Source of the DNA: Sporichthyaceae bacterium
GTDB lineage: Bacteria; Actinomycetota; Actinomycetes; JACCUZ01
NCBI GenBank assembly: GCA_013698395.1
Contig: JACCUZ010000452.1
Span: forward strand, 1-14,935
Length of the DNA: 14,935 nucleotides
Direction: 5' to 3'
Part shown: in pieces, positions 7,302-14,678 of the stretch
How positions within the stretch are numbered: the first letter of the stretch is position 1
Layout of the letters: every line of letters starts with the position of its first letter
Notes under the pieces: model-generated
The model's input: the letters and a program-made list of their open reading frames with translations, nothing else
The model's database searches: none
What the model was told of the DNA's origin: nothing
Translations under genes and position numbers: made by a program

Positions 7302-9335
7302 CTAGGGGCCGCCCTGCTCGAGCAGGGCACGGAAGCCGGCCTCGTCGAGGACGGGTACGCCCAGCTCCACGGCCTTGTCCCGTTTGGACCCGGGGCTTTC
7401 GCCCACCACCACGAAGTCGGTCTTCTTCGACACCGAGCCGACGGCCTTTCCCCCGAGCCGCTGGATCGCCTCCTTGGCCTCGTCGCGGGAGAACCCCTCG
7501 AGCGACCCGGTGACCACGATCGACTTGCCCTCCAGCGGGCGCGGTCCCTCGTCGCCACCGGACTCGGTCAGTGTCACGCCGGCCGCTGCCCACCGGTCGA
7601 CGATCGAGCAGTGCCAGTCGACGTCGAACCAGTCGAGCACCGCCGCTCCGATGACCGGCCCCACGCCGTCGGTGGAGGCCAGCTCCTCCGGCGACGCCTC
7701 GCGGATGGCGTCGATGGACCGGAACCGCCGAGCCAGCGCCTGGGCGGCCGTCGGACCGACGTGGCGGATCGACAGCGCGACCAGCACCCGCCACAGCGGG
7801 CGGCTCTTGGCCGCGGTCAGCGCCTCGAGCAGCTTGGCGCCGTTGGCGGTCAGGCCGCCGTCCTTGCGGCGGAACAGCCCGACCTTGAGCAGGTCGCTCT
7901 TCCCGAGCGCGAACACGTCACCCTCGTCATGCACGACGCCGGCGTCGAGCAGGCCGGCCGCCGCCTCGTAGCCCAACACGTCGATGTCGAGGGCTCCGCG
8001 TCCGGCCAGGTGGAAGAGGCGCTCCCGCAGCTGGGCGGGGCAGGACCGGATGTTCGGGCAGCGGATGTCGGCGTCGCCCTCCTTCTCCGGCCGGAGCTCG
8101 GTGCCGCACGCCGGGCATCGGGTCGGCATGACGAACGCGCGCTCCGACCCGTCGCGCAGGTCGACCACCGGCCCCACGATCTCCGGGATCACGTCACCGG
8201 CCTTGCGCAGCACGACGGTGTCACCGACCAGGACGCCCTTGCGAGCGACCTCCGAGACGTTGTGCAGGGTCGCCATCTCGACGGTCGAGCCGCTGACGAA
8301 GACCGGTGCCATCACCCCGTAGGGCGTCACCCGCCCGGTCCGGCCGACGTTGACCCGGATGTCCAGGAGCTTGGTCGTGACCTCCTCGGGGGGGTACTTG
8401 GACGCGATCGCCCACCGCGGCGCCCGTGAGGTGGAGCCGAGCCGGCGCTGCACCGCCACCTCGTCGACCTTCACGACCACGCCGTCGATCTCGTGCTCGA
8501 CGTCGTGGCGGTGCTCGCCGTAGTGATCGATGTACGCCGAGACGCCGGCGAGGTCCTCGACCACGCTGAACCGCTCGCTGACCGGCAGCCCCCAGCCGCG
8601 CAACGCCTCGTACGCCTCCGACTGCCGGGCCGGGGTGAACCCCTGCCGGACGCCGATGCCGTGCACGACCATCTGCAGCGGGCGGCTTGCAGTCACGCGT
8701 GGGTCCTTCTGGCGCAGAGACCCCGCGGCGGCGTTGCGCGGGTTGGCGAAGGGCGCCTTGCCGGCCTCGACGAGCCGGGCGTTGAGCGCTGCGAACTCGG
8801 TGACGGGGAAGAACACCTCGCCCCGCACCTCCAGCCGCGCCGGCACGCCCGGTCCGACAAGGCGCTCCGGCACGACGTCGAGGGTGCGCACGTTGAGGGT
8901 GACGTCCTCACCGGTGACACCGTTGCCGCGGGTGAGCGCTCGGACCAGCCGCCCCTCGTCGTACAGCAGGTTGATCGCCACCCCGTCGACCTTGATCTCG
9001 CACAGATAGTGCAGAGCCGCTCCGCCGGAGTCGCGCTCCACACGTTCGGCCCAGGCGGCGAGCTCGTCGGGCGAGAACGCGTTGTCCAGGCTCATCATCC
9101 GCTCGAGGTGGTCGACCGCGGCGAAGTCGGTGGAGAAGGTGCCCCCGACGGTCTGGGTCGGCGAGTCGGGTGTCCGCAGCTCGGGGTGCTGCTCCTCGAG
9201 TGCCTGCAGCTCGCGCATCAACCCGTCGTACTCTGCGTCGGCCATCACCGGCGCGTCGCGCACGAAGTAGTCGAAGCGGGCGCGCTCGATGCGCTCGGCC
9301 AGCTCGGCGTGCCGGTGCTGGACGTCCGGTTCCAC
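7302..9335 (-). CDS. ligA: NAD-dependent DNA ligase
   Basis: This is the replicative NAD-dependent DNA ligase, 677 residues, full length. The N-terminal Ia region (1 to about 65) is followed by the adenylation domain with the AMP-accepting Lys115 in CEIKVDGVA. An OB fold covers about 320-400. A Cys4 zinc finger uses Cys407, Cys410, Cys426 and Cys432. Helix-hairpin-helix repeats lie at about 440-580 (RHVGPTAAQALA, STDGVGPVIGAAV) and a C-terminal BRCT domain at about 600-677 (GKSIVVTGSLEGFSRDEA). The start is GTG at 9333-9335, directly abutting the TAG of the MetE-like gene, with GAGAGG about 10 bases upstream inside that gene. The stop is TAG at 7302-7304. As in mycobacteria it sits just upstream of gatC. 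Confidence 0.97.
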   Translation of the reverse strand: MEPDVQHRHAELAERIERARFDYFVRDAPVMADAEYDGLMRELQALEEQHPELRTPDSPTQTVGGTFSTDFAAVDHLERMMSLDNAFSPDELAAWAERVERDSGGAALHYLCEIKVDGVAINLLYDEGRLVRALTRGNGVTGEDVTLNVRTLDVVPERLVGPGVPARLEVRGEVFFPVTEFAALNARLVEAGKAPFANPRNAAAGSLRQKDPRVTASRPLQMVVHGIGVRQGFTPARQSEAYEALRGWGLPVSERFSVVEDLAGVSAYIDHYGEHRHDVEHEIDGVVVKVDEVAVQRRLGSTSRAPRWAIASKYPPEEVTTKLLDIRVNVGRTGRVTPYGVMAPVFVSGSTVEMATLHNVSEVARKGVLVGDTVVLRKAGDVIPEIVGPVVDLRDGSERAFVMPTRCPACGTELRPEKEGDADIRCPNIRSCPAQLRERLFHLAGRGALDIDVLGYEAAAGLLDAGVVHDEGDVFALGKSDLLKVGLFRRKDGGLTANGAKLLEALTAAKSRPLWRVLVALSIRHVGPTAAQALARRFRSIDAIREASPEELASTDGVGPVIGAAVLDWFDVDWHCSIVDRWAAAGVTLTESGGDEGPRPLEGKSIVVTGSLEGFSRDEAKEAIQRLGGKAVGSVSKKTDFVVVGESPGSKRDKAVELGVPVLDEAGFRALLEQGGP

Positions 9336-10352
9336 CTAGCCGGTCCTCTCGGGGTCCTCGGCCAGCCGTCGGGCTGCCTCCTGGGCCAGCCCTAGCGCCC
9401 TTGCCGCGTAACCGGGGCTCGCGCCCGCCATGCCGCACGTGGGGGTGACCACGACGTGGCGCAGCCCCTCGCTGGACAGACCGAGCCGGCGCCACAACCG
9501 CCGAACCGGCTCGGACATGACAGTGGCGTCGGAGGACTGGCCGTCGGTCGCCGGGACCACTCCGGCCAGGAGCGCGACGCCTCCCTCCAGCGCGGCTCCC
9601 AGCTCGTCGTCGAGGGAACCGGGCACGATGCCGAGGTCCAGCGACAACCCGGCCACGCCCGCGCGGTGCAGCAGGGCGACCGGCGGCCGCTCGGCGCAGC
9701 AGTGGACCACCACCGGCACATCGACCCCATGAAAGTTCTCGACCACCGACCGCAGCACGTCCACCACGGTGGTCTCGGGCACCGGCCGGAAGCTCCTGGC
9801 CCCGGACGACGACCGGATGCCGCCCTGTAGCACGGCCGGCAACGACGGCTCGTCGAGCTGCAGGACGGGTCGCGCTCCGGGCAGCCGCCGCCGCAGATCG
9901 GCCACGTGAGCCAGCAGCCCCTCGGTCAGAGAGGCGATCACGTCGCGCACCGCGGCGGCGTCGGAGAGCACCGGCTCACCTCGGGGCAGGCGCAGACCGG
10001 TGACGGTCGTCCACGGGCCGCACACCTGAGTCTTGACGGTGCCGGTGTAGCCCTGCGTGACAGCCTCGAGCTCGTCGAGGTCCTGACCGAGATAGGACCG
10101 CGCGCGCCGCTCGTCGGTGCCCGGCCGCTCGACCAGCCGCCAACCCGAGGGCTGGACGTCGGCATGGAGGTCGACCAGCATCGCCGCCGCACGACCGACC
10201 ATGTCGGCGCCCGGCCCACGGTCGGGCAGCTCCGCGAGGTGCACCAGGTGAGGCAGCTCGCCCGCGACGACCGCTGCGCTCTCGTGCGCGTCGGTGCCCG
10301 GCATCGACCCGACACCGGTCGCCCACCCCGGCCCAGGGACCCAGTCGCTCAC
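9336..10352 (-). CDS. Short MetE-like (cobalamin-independent type) methionine synthase
   Basis: This 338-residue protein matches only the C-terminal catalytic half of cobalamin-independent methionine synthase, which transfers a methyl group to homocysteine at a zinc site. A full-length MetE is about 750 residues; this short form is common in actinobacteria. Seen blocks are ATGVGSMPGTD (11-21), VKTQVCGPWTT (106-116), LQLDEPSLP (165-173), VVVHCCAE (214-221) and VTPTCGMAG (302-310). His217, Cys219 and Cys306 line up with the zinc ligands. The third ligand position, Glu in the classical enzyme, appears to be Asp239 (LSLDLG). The start is GTG at 10350-10352, overlapping the mnmA stop as GTGA, without a clear ribosome site. 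The stop touches the ligA start. Methyl donor and true physiological role are uncertain. Confidence 0.87.
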   Translation of the reverse strand: MSDWVPGPGWATGVGSMPGTDAHESAAVVAGELPHLVHLAELPDRGPGADMVGRAAAMLVDLHADVQPSGWRLVERPGTDERRARSYLGQDLDELEAVTQGYTGTVKTQVCGPWTTVTGLRLPRGEPVLSDAAAVRDVIASLTEGLLAHVADLRRRLPGARPVLQLDEPSLPAVLQGGIRSSSGARSFRPVPETTVVDVLRSVVENFHGVDVPVVVHCCAERPPVALLHRAGVAGLSLDLGIVPGSLDDELGAALEGGVALLAGVVPATDGQSSDATVMSEPVRRLWRRLGLSSEGLRHVVVTPTCGMAGASPGYAARALGLAQEAARRLAEDPERTG

Positions 10353-11428
10353 CGAGCTGCTGGGATGGCGCTCGACGTCGACGCGATCGTCGCCGAACCG
10401 ATGACGGTCTCGGCGTCGTAGAGCACGACCGCCTGCCCCGGGGCGACACCGCGCACGATCGTGTGCAGCTCGACGTCGAGCAGGTCACCGTCCCACCGTG
10501 CCGTCGCGGGTACGGGATCGCCGTGGGCGCGCACCTGGGCCAGGCATGGGGTCGGTGCCCGAGGCGCCGGCCCGCTCCAGACCGCCCGGCGCGCGACCAT
10601 GCGGTACACGTCGAGGCGGGCCGCCGGCCCGACGGTCACCGTGTTGGTGACCGGTGAGACGTCCAGCACGTAGCGCGGCATGCCGTCCGGAGCGGGTCGC
10701 CCGATCCGCAGCCCACGCCGCTGGCCGACCGTGAACGCGTAGGCCCCGTCGTGCCCGCCCACCTCGGTCCCGTCGACGTCGACGATCGGCCCCGGTGCGG
10801 ACCCGAGGCGGCGCTGCAGGAACCCCGCGGTGTCGCCGTCGGCGATGAAGCAGATGTCGTGGCTGTCCGGCTTCGCCGCGACCGCCAGCCCGCGCACGGC
10901 CGCCTCCCGGCGTACGGCCTCCTTGCGGGACGTGCCGATCGGGAACATGGCCCGCGCGACCTGGCGCGCCGAGAGCACGCCCAGCACGTAGGACTGGTCC
11001 TTGGCCGGGTCGACCGCCCGGACCAGCCGGCCGTCGACGACCCGTGCGTAGTGGCCGGTGCACACGGCGTCGAAGCCGAGTGCGAGCGCCTTGTCCAGCA
11101 CCGCGGCGAACTTCACCTTCTCGTTGCAGCGCAGGCACGGGTTGGGCGTCCGGCCGGCGGAGTACTCCGCGACGAAGTCCTCGACGACGTCCTGCCGGAA
11201 GCGCTCGGCGAGGTCCCAGACGTAAAAGGGGATGCCGATGACGTCGGCAGCCCGGCGCGCATCGCGCGCGTCCTCGAGCGTGCAACAGCCGCGTGCGCCG
11301 GTGCGGAAGGACTGCGGGTTGCTGGCCAGGGCGAGATGGACGCCGGTGACGTCGTGCCCCGCGTCGGCAGCGCGCGCCGCGGCCACCGCCGAGTCCACGC
11401 CGCCCGACATGGCCGCCAGCACCTTCAT
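10349..11428 (-). CDS. mnmA: tRNA-specific 2-thiouridylase MnmA
   Basis: MnmA adenylates U34 of Lys, Glu and Gln tRNAs and inserts sulfur to give 2-thiouridine. The 359-residue protein has the PP-loop SGGVDSAVAA (8-17) and the two catalytic cysteines, Cys98 in RTPNPCLRCNEKVKF and Cys193 in DSHDICFIADGD. The C-terminal beta-barrel contains FTVGQRRGLRIG and YVLDVSP. The ATG at 11426-11428 overlaps the stop of the cysteine desulfurase gene as ATGA and has no clear ribosome site, so translation is probably coupled to it. That fits the function, since the desulfurase supplies the sulfur. Confidence 0.96.
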   Translation of the reverse strand: MKVLAAMSGGVDSAVAAARAADAGHDVTGVHLALASNPQSFRTGARGCCTLEDARDARRAADVIGIPFYVWDLAERFRQDVVEDFVAEYSAGRTPNPCLRCNEKVKFAAVLDKALALGFDAVCTGHYARVVDGRLVRAVDPAKDQSYVLGVLSARQVARAMFPIGTSRKEAVRREAAVRGLAVAAKPDSHDICFIADGDTAGFLQRRLGSAPGPIVDVDGTEVGGHDGAYAFTVGQRRGLRIGRPAPDGMPRYVLDVSPVTNTVTVGPAARLDVYRMVARRAVWSGPAPRAPTPCLAQVRAHGDPVPATARWDGDLLDVELHTIVRGVAPGQAVVLYDAETVIGSATIASTSSAIPAAR

Positions 11429-12621
11429 GCGCGGACCGTGGTCTGCCCGGCACGCCGGGCCCGGGTGACGACCGGCTCGATCGCGTCGATGACGGCGTCG
11501 ACGTCAGCGGCGGTCGAGCTGTGCCCGAAGGAGAAGCGCAGCGAGCCCCGCGCGAGGTCCTCCGGGACGCCCATGGCAAGCAGGACGTGGCTCGGCTGCG
11601 GGACCCCTGCCGAGCAGGCCGAGCCGGTGGAGCACTCGATGCCTCGCGCGTCGAGCAGCATGAGCAGCGCGTCGCCCTCGCAGCCCGGGAACGAGAAGTG
11701 CGCGTTTCCGGGGAGCCGGTGGTCGAGGGAGAGCCGGGAGTCACCCCCGACCACCACGTCGGAGACCTCGGCGAGCAGCCGTCCGACCAGGTCGTCGCGC
11801 AGTCCCGCAAGGTGAGCGGCGCGGCGGGGCTGGGTCCCCGCAGCGGTCTCGGCGGCAGCAGCGAGACCGACGATGGCGGGGGTGTCCAACGTGCCCGAAC
11901 GCACGTCGCGCTCCTGGCCGCCGCCGTGCATCACGGGAGTGAGCTCGACCGAGCGGCCGAGGACCAGCAGCCCGAGGCCGAGCGGACCACCGATCTTGTG
12001 CCCGGTCACCGTCATGGCGTCCAGACCGCTCGCCGCGAAGTCGACCTTCAGCTGGCCGAAGGCCTGCACCGCGTCGCAGTGGATGGGTACGCCGTGGGAG
12101 CCCGCCACGGCTGCCAGCCGAGCCACCGGCTGGACCGTGCCGACCTCGTTGTTGGCCCACATCACGCTGACCAGCGCGACCGTGTCCGGGTCGCCGGCGA
12201 TTGCCGCCTCCAGCGTCTCCGGGTGCATCCGGCCAGCGGCGTCAACAGGCAGCCACTCGACCTCTGCTCCCTCGTGCTGCGCCAACCACAGCGCAGAGTC
12301 CATGACCGCGTGGTGCTCGACCGCGCTGAGCAAGATGCGCCGCCGACGGGCGTCCTGGCCGTGACGCTGCCAGTAGAGCCCCTTGACGGCCAGGTTGTCC
12401 GACTCGGTCCCCCCGCCGGTGAAGAGGACCTCGCTCGGTCGGGCTCCCAGCGCGGCAGCGATGCGCTCCCGCGACTCTTCCACCAGGCGGCGGGCCAGGC
12501 GGCCGGAGGTGTGCAGCGACGACGGGTTGCCCACCAGCGGCAGGCACGCCGTCATCGCCTCGAGCGACTCGGGGAGCATGGGCGTGGTGGCTGCGTGGTC
12601 GAGGTAGGTGCGGCGCGTCAT
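11425..12621 (-). CDS. iscS: Cysteine desulfurase (NifS/IscS group I)
   Basis: This is a 398-residue PLP enzyme that converts cysteine to alanine and passes sulfur as a persulfide, here most plausibly to MnmA next door and to other acceptors such as iron-sulfur assembly. It opens with YLDHAATTP (6-14). His104 in VEHHAV stacks on PLP, Lys209 in TGHKIGGP forms the Schiff base, and Cys336 in STGSACSAG carries the persulfide; the loop type is that of group I enzymes. ATG at 12619-12621 begins 12 bases after the etfA stop and has only a weak ribosome site. The symbol iscS is by analogy with the mycobacterial gene beside mnmA; no other isc genes are in the window. Confidence 0.93.
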   Translation of the reverse strand: MTRRTYLDHAATTPMLPESLEAMTACLPLVGNPSSLHTSGRLARRLVEESRERIAAALGARPSEVLFTGGGTESDNLAVKGLYWQRHGQDARRRRILLSAVEHHAVMDSALWLAQHEGAEVEWLPVDAAGRMHPETLEAAIAGDPDTVALVSVMWANNEVGTVQPVARLAAVAGSHGVPIHCDAVQAFGQLKVDFAASGLDAMTVTGHKIGGPLGLGLLVLGRSVELTPVMHGGGQERDVRSGTLDTPAIVGLAAAAETAAGTQPRRAAHLAGLRDDLVGRLLAEVSDVVVGGDSRLSLDHRLPGNAHFSFPGCEGDALLMLLDARGIECSTGSACSAGVPQPSHVLLAMGVPEDLARGSLRFSFGHSSTAADVDAVIDAIEPVVTRARRAGQTTVRA

Positions 12622-12633
12622 GACCGGCCGAGT

Positions 12634-13602
12634 CTACGGCCCGCCCTTGCGCGCCCTGACCTTCTCGGTCAGCGCCGGCACCACCTGGTGCAGGTCCCCT
12701 ACGACACCGAAGTCGACCAGCTCGAAGATCGGCGCGTCCGGGTCCTTGTTGATCGCGACGATCGTCTTGGACGTCTGCATGCCGGCGCGGTGCTGGATTG
12801 CGCCGGAGATGCCGGCGGCGACGTAGAGCTGAGGGCTGACGGTCTTGCCGGTCTGACCGACCTGGTGCTGGTGGGGATACCAGCCCGCGTCGGTGGCCGC
12901 CCGGGACGCGCCGACCGCTGCCCCGAGAGCGTCGGCGAGGGCCTCGATCACGGTGAAGTTCTCGCCGCTGCCGACACCTCGACCGCCGGACACCACGATC
13001 GCCGCCTCGCTCAGCTCGGGTCGCTCCGCCCTGTCCTCCACGACCCGGTCGGTGATGCGGGCTGCCGTAGCGGTCGCCGTGAGCTCGACGGACACCTCGA
13101 CGCGCTCGGCGGCACCCGTGGCCTGAACAGCAGCCACCGAGTTGGGGCGGACGGTGACGACGGGGGTGCCCCGCGTGACGGCGGACCGGACGACGGTCGA
13201 GCCGCCGAACACCTGCTGCTCCGCCGTCACCGTCCCGCTGTCGGCGGACAGATCCGTCGCGTCGGTGAGCACGCCCGAGCCGGACTTGACCGCCAACCGG
13301 GCCGCGATCTCCTTGCCGGCAGCGGAGGACGCCAGCAGCACGGCTGCCGGGGACACCTCGGTGACCAGCGCGGAGAGCAGCTCGGCGACCGGAGCGACCA
13401 GGTAGGCGCTCAGCTCAGGGTCATCGGCGACGTACACCTTGACCGCGCCGTGCGCGGCGAGGGTCGCCCGAGCGGTGTCGAAGCCGTCCCCCACGAACAC
13501 CGCGGACGGCTCACCCACGCGAGCGGCAAGGGTCAGCAGCTCGCCGGTGACCTTCTTGACCTCGCCGTCAGCGTGCTCGACCAGGATGAGAACCTCAGCC
13601 AT
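12634..13602 (-). CDS. etfA: Electron transfer flavoprotein alpha subunit
   Basis: This 322-residue ETF alpha subunit (FixB type) binds FAD and, with EtfB, moves electrons from acyl-CoA dehydrogenases and similar enzymes to the respiratory chain. The N-terminal domain begins VLILVEHADGEV. The C-terminal FAD domain is complete: VSGGRGVGSGENF (204-216), GASRAATDAGW (231-241), HQVGQTGKTVSPQLY (246-260), GISGAIQHRAGM (264-275) and AINKDPDAPIF (283-293). The ATG at 13600-13602 has GGGGAGG just upstream and AAGGGAG further back. It follows etfB by 18 bases. Confidence 0.96.
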   Translation of the reverse strand: MAEVLILVEHADGEVKKVTGELLTLAARVGEPSAVFVGDGFDTARATLAAHGAVKVYVADDPELSAYLVAPVAELLSALVTEVSPAAVLLASSAAGKEIAARLAVKSGSGVLTDATDLSADSGTVTAEQQVFGGSTVVRSAVTRGTPVVTVRPNSVAAVQATGAAERVEVSVELTATATAARITDRVVEDRAERPELSEAAIVVSGGRGVGSGENFTVIEALADALGAAVGASRAATDAGWYPHQHQVGQTGKTVSPQLYVAAGISGAIQHRAGMQTSKTIVAINKDPDAPIFELVDFGVVGDLHQVVPALTEKVRARKGGP

Positions 13603-13620
13603 CGCCTCCCCGCTCCCTTC

Positions 13621-14415
13621 TCAGACGAACTTCTTCGACGCGAGGAACTCCACCAGCTTCTCGGCGAGCCGGTCCGCGCCGTTCCCGTCGTCGGTGACCA
13701 CCCTGCCCGACTCGCGCGGTGGAGCCAGCTCGAAGGACTCGACGCTCGTCCAGGCGCCGCTGAGGCCGACCTCGCCCGGGTCGATACCGAGGTCTGCCAC
13801 GGCGTAGGTCTGAACCGGCTTCTTCTTCGCGGACATGATGCCCTTGAACGAGGGGTACCGCGGCTCGTTGATCTTCTCGACGACGCTGACCACAGCCGGA
13901 GTCGTCCCCTCCACCACCTGGTAGCCGTCGTCGGTCAGCCGCTTGATCGTCACCGTCGGCCCGTCGACCGTCACCTCCTTGGCGAAGGTCAGCTGCGCCC
14001 GGCCCAGGCGCTCGGCGAGCATCGCCGGGACCACGCTCATCCGGGCGTCGGAGGACTCCGAGCCGAGCAGCACGAGGTCCACTGCGTCGATCGTCTCGAT
14101 GGCCCTTGCCAGGACGAGCGACGTGGCGACCGCGTCGGAGCCGTGCAGGGCGTCATCCACGACGTGGACGGCCCTGTCCCCGCCCATCGAGAGCGCCTTG
14201 CGCACCGTCTGGGTCGCCGAGTCCGGTCCCATGCACAGGATGGTGACCTCTCCGCCGTGGGTCTCCTGGAGCCGCAGCGCCTCCTCCACGGCGTACTCGT
14301 CCATCTCGTTCATCACCGGGTCCGTCGCTTCGCGGTCGAGGGTCGAGTCCTCGGGGTCGAGCCGCTTCTCCGACCAGGTGTCAGGGACCTGCTTGACGCA
14401 CACGACGATGTTCAC
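13621..14415 (-). CDS. etfB: Electron transfer flavoprotein beta subunit
   Basis: This is a 264-residue ETF beta subunit (FixA type) that pairs with EtfA and normally binds AMP. It opens with IVVCVKQVPDTW, and MNEMDEYAVEEALRL (about 35-49) and SMGGDRAVHVVDD follow. GSESSDARMSVVPAMLAERLG stands where mitochondrial-type ETF has the usual GKQAID region. EKINEPRYPSFKGIMSAKKK is the recognition-loop region that docks on dehydrogenases. GTG at 14413-14415 is chosen because the family N-terminus starts right there; GGGTGAG upstream can act as a weak ribosome site. It is the first gene of the ten-gene minus-strand block, with a 104-base gap to the next coding region upstream. Confidence 0.95.
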   Translation of the reverse strand: MNIVVCVKQVPDTWSEKRLDPEDSTLDREATDPVMNEMDEYAVEEALRLQETHGGEVTILCMGPDSATQTVRKALSMGGDRAVHVVDDALHGSDAVATSLVLARAIETIDAVDLVLLGSESSDARMSVVPAMLAERLGRAQLTFAKEVTVDGPTVTIKRLTDDGYQVVEGTTPAVVSVVEKINEPRYPSFKGIMSAKKKPVQTYAVADLGIDPGEVGLSGAWTSVESFELAPPRESGRVVTDDGNGADRLAEKLVEFLASKKFV

Positions 14416-14519
14416 CCGCTCACCCTGCCATCGGCGGTCCGGCAGAAGAGCGCCGGGGAGGCTTGGCTACCGGATTGGGAGGGCATGGGACGGCGGTCCC
14501 GATCTTTCGAGGTGACCCC
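14416..14519. promoter_or_regulatory. Divergent intergenic region upstream of etfB, with two small hairpins
   Basis: This 104-base gap lies between the divergent starts of etfB and the small membrane ORF and should hold the promoter of the minus-strand block. Two perfect inverted repeats are visible: CCGGC/GCCGG with an 8-base loop at 14439-14456 in the etfB leader, and GGGAC/GTCCC with a 4-base loop at 14487-14500. Either could be a leader hairpin or an operator half-site pair, or chance. I find no convincing -35/-10 pair, so the promoter role is inferred from position. Confidence 0.4.
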
Positions 14520-14678
14520 GTGAGCCGACTCGCAGCCCTGCTCGTCCTGACCGCCGCGTTCGCACCCGCCGCCGTGCTGGGCGCACTGCCCGTGGTCGCT
14601 CCCGTGGTGGTCGTGCTGCTCGGCTTGGTCCTGGCCATGACGGCGTTCGAGCCCGCTCCCGGCGATCATCGCCCCTGA
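14520..14678 (+). CDS. Small hydrophobic membrane protein
   Basis: This is a possible 52-residue protein that is almost wholly hydrophobic from residue 3 to 43 (LAALLVLTAAFAPAAVLG, then VVAPVVVVLLGLVLAM), with room for two short membrane helices, and a hydrophilic tail ending EPAPGDHRP. GTG at 14520 is preceded by GAGGTGA at 14509-14515, a good ribosome site 4 bases away. A longer frame could begin with TTG at 14463 but adds non-hydrophobic residues and lacks a better ribosome site. It is divergent from etfB and its last 13 bases overlap the end of the convergent enoyl-CoA hydratase gene. I do not recognise a family. Confidence 0.55.
   Translation: MSRLAALLVLTAAFAPAAVLGALPVVAPVVVVLLGLVLAMTAFEPAPGDHRP

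Noticed and set aside
7083..8429. A 448-codon plus-strand frame antisense to gatC and ligA.
   Set aside because: It is a shadow of ligA; the ligase frame has all catalytic and zinc-binding residues in register.
11521..14523. A 1000-codon open plus-strand frame antisense to the cysteine desulfurase, etfA and etfB.
   Set aside because: It is a shadow frame of GC-rich genes. The minus strand carries complete families with intact active sites, and the plus-strand translation is rich in Arg, His, Gly and Asp with no recognisable domain.
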